A DNA stretch of 64,000 nucleotides from Selenomonadales bacterium (GTDB taxonomy: Bacteria > Bacillota > UBA994). The notes under the pieces are model-generated. The model was given only the letters and a program-made list of their open reading frames with translations, searched no databases and was not told the origin of the DNA. A program made the position numbers and the translations under genes. Location: positions 1 through 64,000 of the forward strand of contig JAGXRZ010000010.1 in the NCBI GenBank assembly GCA_018335585.1. The letters are read 5' to 3'. Shown one piece after another: positions 58,251 through 64,000 of the stretch. Positions within the stretch are counted from its first letter, which is position 1, and the number at the start of each line of letters is the position of its first letter.

Positions 58251-58610
58251 ATGGACATAATGATCTTCGTGAAGGCTTTTGTAGTGGGCGGGCTTATCTG
58301 CGTAATCGGACAACTGCTTATGGACCTTACGCCGCTTACGCCTGCCCATGTCCTCACGCTGTTAGTTATAAGCGGGGGAGTGCTCTCCGGCCTTGGGCTC
58401 TACGGTCCGTTGGTTGACTGGGCAGGCGCAGGTGCCAAGGTCCCCATTACTAGCTTTGGCCATCAGCTCGTGCAGGGCACACTCGCTGAACTTGCCGAGA
58501 GCGGCCCGATGGGGGTGCTAAGCGGCATCTTTAACCTAGCGAGCTCAGGTATAACCGCGGCCATCGTCTTCGGCTTTTTTGTGGCTGTGCTATTTAACCC
58601 TAAGGGATAG
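58251..58610 (+). CDS. spoVAE: Stage V sporulation protein AE (AEb type)
   Basis: A 119-residue membrane protein homologous to SpoVAC: AFVVGGLICVIGQLLMDLTP, SGLGLYGPLVDWAGAGAKVP and TSFGHQLVQGTLAEL. With spoVAC and spoVAD it forms the minimal spoVA set; spoVAA, AB, AEa and AF are not in this locus. Confidence 0.94.
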   Translation: MDIMIFVKAFVVGGLICVIGQLLMDLTPLTPAHVLTLLVISGGVLSGLGLYGPLVDWAGAGAKVPITSFGHQLVQGTLAELAESGPMGVLSGIFNLASSGITAAIVFGFFVAVLFNPKG

Positions 58611-58647
58611 GCGTTAACCTTCCCATCAACTGCAACGGCCCTGAATG

Positions 58648-58656
58648 TGCTATAAT
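58648..58656 (+). promoter_or_regulatory. Extended -10 promoter inside a 9 bp dyad
   Basis: TGCTATAAT (58648-58656) is a full extended -10 element without a clear -35. It lies midway between CAACGGCCC (58633-58641) and GGGCCGTTG (58666-58674), a perfect 9 bp inverted repeat whose arm centres are 33 bp apart. This looks like an operator covering the promoter. Confidence 0.6.
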
Positions 58657-58685
58657 AGCCAAAACGGGCCGTTGGAGGTGCTTGG

Positions 58686-61331
58686 GTGGAGGTTATCGTC
58701 TGTCACACCAACGCAGATTTTGATGCCTTAGGTTCTTTAGTTGCTGCCAAGCTCCTTAGGCCAAGGGCCATGGCCTGTTTCCCGGGCCACATAAACAAGA
58801 AAGTTAAAGAGCTATACTCGCTGTATAAGGATAGCCTTAACTTAACACTCCTAGAGCATATTAATGTGCAGGAAGTAACCCATCTCATAGTTGTCGATAC
58901 ACAGAGTGCCGACCGCATCGGCAAGCTAAAACCCTTGTTCTTGCGTTCGGATGTGAAGTTAACGATTATTGACCACCATCCAAAGCAAGCGCTGTTGCCG
59001 GAGTGGGCCACGGTGCGAATTGAGGCAGTCGGAGCCACTACTACGCTGTTGGTGGAAGAGATAAGAGCGAGAAAGATGAGCCTCACGCCAAGCATCGCTA
59101 CGGTGTTAGCTACGGCCATTTACTCGGATACCGCTTGCCTTACTGCCGGCTATACCACCGCCCGTGATGCAGAAGCGGTGGCTTTTCTCTTGGCAGAGAA
59201 GGCTAACCTCGAAGTCGTGGCCTCCTATACGCGGAGTCCTTTGTCCGACGGGCAGCGTTCTCTGTTTGAGGAGCTCTTGGCATCGTCGCGGGATATTGCG
59301 GTAAAGGACGCAAAAATAAAGCTGACGACATGCGAGGTCAACGAATACGTAGACGGGCTGGCGGTGCTGACCGGCAAGTTGGCAGAGATAGACGATTGTG
59401 ATGCGTGTATTGCCGTAGTGAATATGGACGGCCGGGTGCATGTAGTGGGTCGGAGCAAAAGCAACCGCATCGACATGCACAAGCTCATGCAGCGCTTCGG
59501 GGGCAGCGGCCATGCGCAGGCGGCCTCTGCCACGCTTAAGGATGCCTCCCGCGCCGAGCTAGCCCAAATCGAGCAATATCTCGAGGAGATTGTGGAACCG
59601 CCACTGCGTGTGCGCGACATAATGAGCTCGCCGGTGAGGAGCGTCACCCCCGATACAACGATGGCCGAGGCGGGGCAGCTTATGCTGCGCTGTGGACACA
59701 GCGGGCTACCGGTAACTGAGGGCGGGCGGTTAGTGGGCATTATCTCGCGCCGCGACCTCGACAAAGCCAACCACCACGGCTTAGAAAACGCGCCGGTGAA
59801 GGGCTTTATGTCCTCACAAGTTGTCGTTGTGTCTGCTAACGCGTCGTTAGAAGAAGTGCAGCGCATGCTCATCACCAAGGATATCGGCCGCCTTCCCGTA
59901 GTGGATGAAAACGGGGGAGTCATAGGGATTGTGACTCGTACTGATGTCTTGCGCACGCTGCACGGGAAAAGCTATCCGCATTGGTATCAGGCGAACTACC
60001 GGTCACGCCCCGACCAAGAAACGCTAGGGGACGAAAACGCTACAGCGGCCTTAGAAGCACACATCGGCAGAAGGACGATGGGCTTGCTCCTCCTTATCGG
60101 GCAAGAAGCCGACCGGCAGAGCGCGCGCGCCTATCTGGTTGGCGGCTTGGTGCGAGATATTTTTATTGGGCATGAGAATGCGGATGTTGACGTCGTAGTG
60201 GAACCTCTAGCCATTCCTTTGGCGCAGCGCATTGCGAAGCTCCTTGGCGCTAGTTGCGTAGAGTATCCTAAGTTTGGTACGGCCACGGTGACGCTGCCGC
60301 ATGGCGAAACCATTGACTTTGTGACGGCGCGTACTGAGTTTTACGCGATGCCTGCTGCTCTCCCCGATGTAGAGAACGCGAGTATTCGCCAAGACTTGTA
60401 TCGCCGGGACTTTACGATTAACACCTTGGCAGTGGTGCTAAACCAAGGTCAATTTGGCCGGCTGCTCGATTTCTTTGGTGGGCGGGACGACCTCACGCAA
60501 GGGCTCGTCCGCGTTCTATACAACCTCAGTTTTGTAGAGGACCCCACCCGCATCATCCGCGCCATTCGCTTTGAACAGCGGTATGGCTTCCGCATTGAGG
60601 AACAGACAGAGCGCTTCCTACGGAATGCGTTAGAGAACGGGGTGCTAGAAAAAGTTTCGCGGGAGAAATTGCGGGATGAGCTACAGCTTATGTTAAGCGA
60701 ACCTGCGGCTGCACGCTCCATCCTGCGCATGGATGAGCTCGGTGTTTGGCCGCACATACTGCCAAACTTCCTGCTTAGCGACAACCAGATTAAGACTATG
60801 CGGCGTATCGCACAAACCATGCGCGACTTTGGGCTGGAGAACGAAGGCAAGCCAAGCCTAATCTTTGACCAGTTTGCCGTGTTCACGGCAGTGATTCTCA
60901 TGTATAAGCCATTCTCCGACTGGCCGCCGCTTATTGAGTCCCTAAAGTTACCGCGCAAGGCGCGCGATGTCTGTCTCGAGGTGGCATTGCATATGGAGGC
61001 CGTATCGGCAGCCTTCCACGCAAGCAAGGCCTCGCTGCCGGATATTTGGCTGATGATGGAAGAGCTTTCTGTCGAAGCACAACTTATTATCGCCTCACTG
61101 CTTGGCCAGGAGATTTTCCGGGAGCTGCGCGCACTGCATGCTAAGGTTACAGAACGTCCCATGGTCAGCGGACAAGACTTAATACAGCGCGGCGTAACGC
61201 CGGGCCCGCTCATGGGACGCATCCTAGCGGAGCTCAAGAAGGCTCGCCTAGCTGGGCTGATACCGACGCAAGAAGCGGAGCTTCTGTTGCTTGACGCTCT
61301 GTTGGAGCGAGGTCTAAAGGGAGGAAACTAA
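58686..61331 (+). CDS. DHH-CBS-tRNA nucleotidyltransferase fusion (A-adding type)
   Basis: An 881-residue three-part protein. Residues about 1-310 are a DHH/DHHA1 phosphoesterase (HTNADFDALGSLVAAK, TIIDHHPKQ, FGGSGHAQAASATL). Residues about 315-430 are two CBS domains (VRDIMSSPVRSVTPDT, KGFMSSQVVVVSAN). Residues about 470-881 are a class II tRNA nucleotidyltransferase (YLVGGLVRDIFIG, NADVDVVVE, RRDFTINTLAV, EDPTRIIRAIRFEQRYGF). Similar fusions in deep-branching bacteria and Clostridia add only A to tRNA ends, with a separate CC-adding enzyme. A GTG start with GGAGGTG upstream is used. Confidence 0.92.
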   Translation: MEVIVCHTNADFDALGSLVAAKLLRPRAMACFPGHINKKVKELYSLYKDSLNLTLLEHINVQEVTHLIVVDTQSADRIGKLKPLFLRSDVKLTIIDHHPKQALLPEWATVRIEAVGATTTLLVEEIRARKMSLTPSIATVLATAIYSDTACLTAGYTTARDAEAVAFLLAEKANLEVVASYTRSPLSDGQRSLFEELLASSRDIAVKDAKIKLTTCEVNEYVDGLAVLTGKLAEIDDCDACIAVVNMDGRVHVVGRSKSNRIDMHKLMQRFGGSGHAQAASATLKDASRAELAQIEQYLEEIVEPPLRVRDIMSSPVRSVTPDTTMAEAGQLMLRCGHSGLPVTEGGRLVGIISRRDLDKANHHGLENAPVKGFMSSQVVVVSANASLEEVQRMLITKDIGRLPVVDENGGVIGIVTRTDVLRTLHGKSYPHWYQANYRSRPDQETLGDENATAALEAHIGRRTMGLLLLIGQEADRQSARAYLVGGLVRDIFIGHENADVDVVVEPLAIPLAQRIAKLLGASCVEYPKFGTATVTLPHGETIDFVTARTEFYAMPAALPDVENASIRQDLYRRDFTINTLAVVLNQGQFGRLLDFFGGRDDLTQGLVRVLYNLSFVEDPTRIIRAIRFEQRYGFRIEEQTERFLRNALENGVLEKVSREKLRDELQLMLSEPAAARSILRMDELGVWPHILPNFLLSDNQIKTMRRIAQTMRDFGLENEGKPSLIFDQFAVFTAVILMYKPFSDWPPLIESLKLPRKARDVCLEVALHMEAVSAAFHASKASLPDIWLMMEELSVEAQLIIASLLGQEIFRELRALHAKVTERPMVSGQDLIQRGVTPGPLMGRILAELKKARLAGLIPTQEAELLLLDALLERGLKGGN

Positions 61332-61332
61332 T

Positions 61333-61983
61333 TTGAACATCCTGTCATTGCTACCCGAAAACCTTATCTTTCTGCTGCCGTCTCTCTTGCTGGCAATAAC
61401 TGTGCACGAGTTCGCCCATGCCTGGGTGTCGCATCGCTTAGGCGACCCCACGCCAAGATACAACGAGCGAATCACGCTTAACCCACTTGCCCATATCGAC
61501 CCCCTCGGCATGATTACGCTACTTCTCTTTGGCTTCGGATGGGGTAAGGCCGTGGAGATAGACCCTAGCTACTATCGCAATCAGCGGCAGGGAGTGATGC
61601 TGGTGTCGGTAGCCGGCCCGGTATCTAACATTCTAATGGCATTTTTCTTGATGCTTGGTTTTGTCCTGCTACTCACTCTAAATCCGCTGCTGCAAGGCTC
61701 CTTCGTCATGGAGCTGCTCAGCACTGCGTTTTCAATTAACATTGTGCTAGCTGTCTTTAACATGCTGCCTGTCCCTCCACTCGATGGCTCAAAAGTCCTG
61801 GCTAGCCTTTTGCCGCGCAAGTACAGCTATCACTTTCAAAGTATGGCGCAGCAGTGGGGCTTCTTTATTCTCATCGCTCTCATGGCTACCGGCCTAATCG
61901 GGAGCATACTAAGGCCGATTACTAACGCCCTGCTCTACGGCATGTTACAGGCAATTCTTGTTCTGGTAGGTCTCATAGTGTGA
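61333..61983 (+). CDS. Site-2 protease family membrane metallopeptidase (M50)
   Basis: A 216-residue polytopic protein with the zinc motif HEFAH in AITVHEFAHAWVSHRLGDP and the second ligand in NMLPVPPLDGSKVL. It belongs to the short rhomboid-independent S2P group often found next to scpA. The TTG start is one base after the preceding stop, with GGAGG in the end of that gene. Substrates are unknown. Confidence 0.9.
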   Translation: MNILSLLPENLIFLLPSLLLAITVHEFAHAWVSHRLGDPTPRYNERITLNPLAHIDPLGMITLLLFGFGWGKAVEIDPSYYRNQRQGVMLVSVAGPVSNILMAFFLMLGFVLLLTLNPLLQGSFVMELLSTAFSINIVLAVFNMLPVPPLDGSKVLASLLPRKYSYHFQSMAQQWGFFILIALMATGLIGSILRPITNALLYGMLQAILVLVGLIV

Positions 61984-62705
61984 GTGTGCTGCGAGTCTCA
62001 TGTTCTGCATATACAGGTACTTTAGCGTTATTGTCAAACCTGGTGCTAACCGGTAGCGTAGATGTCTATACACTGCGCCTTGCTCAAGTAGCGGAACAGG
62101 TGGTTGCGGCGATACTTGACCTGGATTCTCCGCTCAGCCCGGATGAGGCGGGTGCGGAGTTGGTTTTGTGCGCCGGGCTCTTGCGTTACAAGTCAAGGTG
62201 CATGTTGCCCGCTAAAGAGGAAGACGAACAAGCGGCCACGCTAGATGAGCCCTTAGAGGCGGACTCGCTCTCTAGTGCCTGGTTTGCCTGCCAACATGTA
62301 AAGGCTGCGGCCGATGCGCTAGAAGACTTAGCGCTCCAAGCTGAACATCTGTATGTGCGTGGCATGGCAGAACCAGAGGTGAGTGACCCACCTGTCTTAC
62401 AGACATCTCTAATGTCACTGGTTGTGGCACTACAGCACATGCTTGAGCAAGCCCAAGCCTTGACGATGGAGATTCCGCGCGAGGAGTATACTGTGACAGA
62501 GGCCATCCTGTACTTGCAGGAGATGTTTAACAGCCAAGCGCGCCTCCGGGTCAGCGACCTCTTTCGGCCCGGAAGCAGTAGACTCCAGATAATCGTCGTG
62601 TTCCTCGGCTTACTGGAGTTAATCAAGCTAGGACGAGTAGAATTGATGGACAGCGAGTGCGGAGAACTGCTCCTGTGCTCGCAGGAGGAGGGCCGCGTTG
62701 CTTGA
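61980..62705 (+). CDS. scpA: Segregation and condensation protein A
   Basis: Kleisin bridging the SMC heads in the condensin complex. The 241-residue protein has an N-terminal helical domain (VDVYTLRLAQVAEQVVAAIL), AGLLRYKSRCMLP in the family position, an acidic linker and a C-terminal winged helix (IIVVFLGLLELIKLGRVELM). GTG start overlaps the M50 gene; the end overlaps scpB by 8 bases. Confidence 0.92.
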   Translation: MSVLRVSCSAYTGTLALLSNLVLTGSVDVYTLRLAQVAEQVVAAILDLDSPLSPDEAGAELVLCAGLLRYKSRCMLPAKEEDEQAATLDEPLEADSLSSAWFACQHVKAAADALEDLALQAEHLYVRGMAEPEVSDPPVLQTSLMSLVVALQHMLEQAQALTMEIPREEYTVTEAILYLQEMFNSQARLRVSDLFRPGSSRLQIIVVFLGLLELIKLGRVELMDSECGELLLCSQEEGRVA

Positions 62706-63198
62706 CAGATTAGGGTTGCTTGAGGCAGTGCTCTTTGCTGCCGCGGAACCCGTAAGTGATGCAAAGCTTTGTGACATCTTAGGCGTCAGTCAGAGTGATT
62801 TGGAACGGCTGTTGGCGGACTATCAAGAGCTCCTTCTAAAGCCGCTACGCGGGATAATGCTCCGGGCAGTTGCGGGAGGGTGGCAGTTAGTGACCAAGCC
62901 CGAGGCCAGAGAATCGGTAAGTCAGTTGGCAGGTCAAAAGCGTTATCGGCTGTCCAAGCCGGCACTTGAGGTTTTGGCGATTGTGGCCTATCGGCAGCCC
63001 ATAACGCGCCTCGAGATAGAAGAGCTGCGGGGCGTCAAGTGTGAGCGGTCTCTGCTTACCCTAATCGAAAGAAACCTAATCTGCGAAGTAGGCCGCAAAG
63101 AGGCCATTGGGCGACCCATTCTCTACGGCACTACAGATACATTTCTTGAGCAGTTTAACCTTTATTCTCTCAAAGATTTGCCTCCGACTCGGCCCTAG
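62698..63198 (+). CDS. scpB: Segregation and condensation protein B
   Basis: Winged-helix dimer partner of ScpA. The 166 residues contain LLEAVLFAAAEPVSDAKLCD, LVTKPEARESV, YRLSKPALEVLAIVAYRQPI and RNLICEVGRKEAIGRPILYGT. TTG start with GAGGAGGG upstream. Confidence 0.94.
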   Translation: MLDRLGLLEAVLFAAAEPVSDAKLCDILGVSQSDLERLLADYQELLLKPLRGIMLRAVAGGWQLVTKPEARESVSQLAGQKRYRLSKPALEVLAIVAYRQPITRLEIEELRGVKCERSLLTLIERNLICEVGRKEAIGRPILYGTTDTFLEQFNLYSLKDLPPTRP

Positions 63199-63247
63199 TG
63201 TAGGCGCTCTGTAGAGTGGGTATGCTACAGAAAACCTAGGGAGAGGA

Positions 63248-63901
63248 TTGTGCTTGCTCCTGTTTTTTCTTCTGCTGGTTATTCTGGTAGCAATAATGGC
63301 CGTTATCCTCTGTGCTCGTGCTGAACTGGAGTTGACCTACCAGAGGCGGGCCAAGTCCGACACCTTAACCCTGAGTCTAGTTGCCCCCCTAGGGTTAGTC
63401 CTCTACAGAAAAGAAACGCCTGTACTAGACGTCAAACGGGGCGGTTGGCGTGTCGAACTAGAGCCTACATTTATGGAGACATACCGCCTGCTTACTGCCC
63501 AATACGGACCGGTGCTGCGGTTCCTGCTTGACCGCGCCGAAGTGCGTTCCCTAACGTGGCAGACTACAATCGGTGTGGGTGATGCGGCGCTTACCGCTCT
63601 CCTAGGCGGCGTGACGTGGGCAGTTAAGGGCACGCTGCTAGCCCTTTTGCAGTCACGAACGCGTGCTAGCTCCGAAGACGTGGCCATAGCTGTGTCTCCA
63701 AGCTACAGTGGCAAGGAGTTTAAGACTTTCCTGCAGTGCATACTCTCCCTGCGCGTTGCGCACATTATGTATGCGCAATGTCTACTGCTGTGGAGACGGC
63801 GAAAGCACAGGAAAGGAGCGATGAGTGAGCTTGGAGAATCATCCTATTCAGGGACTAATGAAAACCGCCATGGAGAGCATCAAAGACATGGTGGACGTTA
63901 A
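63248..63901 (+). CDS. DUF2953 family protein
   Basis: A 217-residue protein with an N-terminal membrane segment (LLFFLLLVILVAIMAVILCA) and a conserved DUF2953 core (TWQTTIGVGDAALTALLGGVTWAVKG, VAIAVSPSYSGKEFKTFLQC). DUF2953 genes commonly precede ytfJ; the role is unknown. The last 25 codons overlap the ytfJ gene by 77 bases in another frame, which is unusual; the natural family end would be near WRRRKHRKG. TTG 63248 is the likely start. Confidence 0.82.
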   Translation: MCLLLFFLLLVILVAIMAVILCARAELELTYQRRAKSDTLTLSLVAPLGLVLYRKETPVLDVKRGGWRVELEPTFMETYRLLTAQYGPVLRFLLDRAEVRSLTWQTTIGVGDAALTALLGGVTWAVKGTLLALLQSRTRASSEDVAIAVSPSYSGKEFKTFLQCILSLRVAHIMYAQCLLLWRRRKHRKGAMSELGESSYSGTNENRHGEHQRHGGR

Positions 63902-64000
63902 CACCATTGTGGGTGACCCGGTAGAAACTCCTGACGGCAGCGTGATCATGCCCATTTCGCGTGTGACCTTCGGCTTCGCGGCGGGGGGTAGCGAATTTGA
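63825..64000 (+). CDS. ytfJ: Sporulation protein YtfJ (GerW family), N-terminal part
   Basis: The frame begins VSLENHPIQGLMKTAMESIK and continues DMVDVNTIVGDPVETPDG, VIMPISRVTFGFAAGGSEF, the strongly conserved beginning of YtfJ/GerW proteins. It runs off the right edge. GTG 63825 has AAAGGAG six bases upstream; TTG 63831 is possible. It is a late forespore product affecting spore germination in Bacillus. Confidence 0.93.
   Translation, partial: MSLENHPIQGLMKTAMESIKDMVDVNTIVGDPVETPDGSVIMPISRVTFGFAAGGSEF

Noticed and set aside
59225-59956. Minus-strand frame of 243 codons inside the tRNA nucleotidyltransferase fusion
   Set aside because: Antisense shadow with biased low-complexity composition and no ribosome binding site.
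1-64000. tRNA, rRNA, insertion sequences, phage or defence genes
   Set aside because: Reading through all gaps I saw no tRNA-like clover sequences, rRNA stretches, transposases, integrases other than xerD, or restriction/toxin genes.

Overview
The window reads as a chromosomal segment of an anaerobic, endospore-forming member of the Bacillota (Clostridia-like in the broad sense), moderately GC-rich, with many GTG and TTG starts and tightly overlapping operons on the + strand. No gene that I can support lies on the minus strand. The sporulation genes (spoIIIAA-AH, spoIVB, spo0A, spoIIM, spoIIAA-AB-sigF, spoVAC-AD-AE, ytfJ), an [FeFe] hydrogenase and 2-oxoacid:ferredoxin oxidoreductase point to a fermentative or acetogenic/syntrophic anaerobe. 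I cannot place it to genus.

Layout. 1-6960: end of a type IV pilus/pseudopilus locus (pilin fragment, prepilin peptidase, several minor pilins, PilM-PilN-PilO), with an unusual membrane-anchored PilM and a beta-helix minor pilin. 6984-9387: aroK, Xaa-Pro peptidase and efp, the usual left flank of spoIIIA in Bacillota. 9412-19380: a roughly 10 kb metabolic block sits between efp and spoIIIAA. It holds a class II aldolase homologue, the redox repressor Rex, a HndB-HydB-HydA-HydC hydrogenase operon, and a sensory hydrogenase with a small 2Fe-2S protein and a PP2C phosphatase. 19508-24364: spoIIIAA-AH. 24425-34174: Gls24/AmaP/DUF2273, nusB, a TsaD-like paralogue, folD, xseAB, ispA, PAP2-like, dxs, tlyA, nadK. 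34167-38186: recN, spoIVB, spo0A. 38694-45236: butyrate kinase, phosphate butyryltransferase, a second butyrate kinase, a P-loop ATPase and a four-subunit 2-oxoacid:ferredoxin oxidoreductase, together a plausible route from branched-chain 2-oxoacids to acyl-CoA, acyl phosphate and ATP. 45297-58610: spoIIM, two D,D-carboxypeptidases, ddl, an aminotransferase, xerD, deoB, pdp, spoIIA operon, dodecin, spoVA genes. 58686-64000: DHH-CBS-tRNA nucleotidyltransferase fusion, M50 protease, scpA, scpB, DUF2953 and the start of ytfJ.

The most striking non-coding signal is a family of mosaic short-tandem-repeat islands (about 1241-1470, 2335-2560, 8581-8816, 11393-11600, 19381-19450, 38298-38670, 39763-39970, 53180-53335). 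Each is built from 7-8 bp units. The same named modules recur in largely the same order and the islands occur in both orientations. They sit between transcription units and most of them end shortly before the Shine-Dalgarno sequence of the next gene. Other regulatory signals worth testing are a textbook sigma-H promoter before spoIIAA, two identical 12-mers 21 bp apart in the hydrogenase leader, a 9 bp dyad around the -10 of the tRNA nucleotidyltransferase gene, and hairpins that would bury the ribosome binding sites of spoIIM and dacF.
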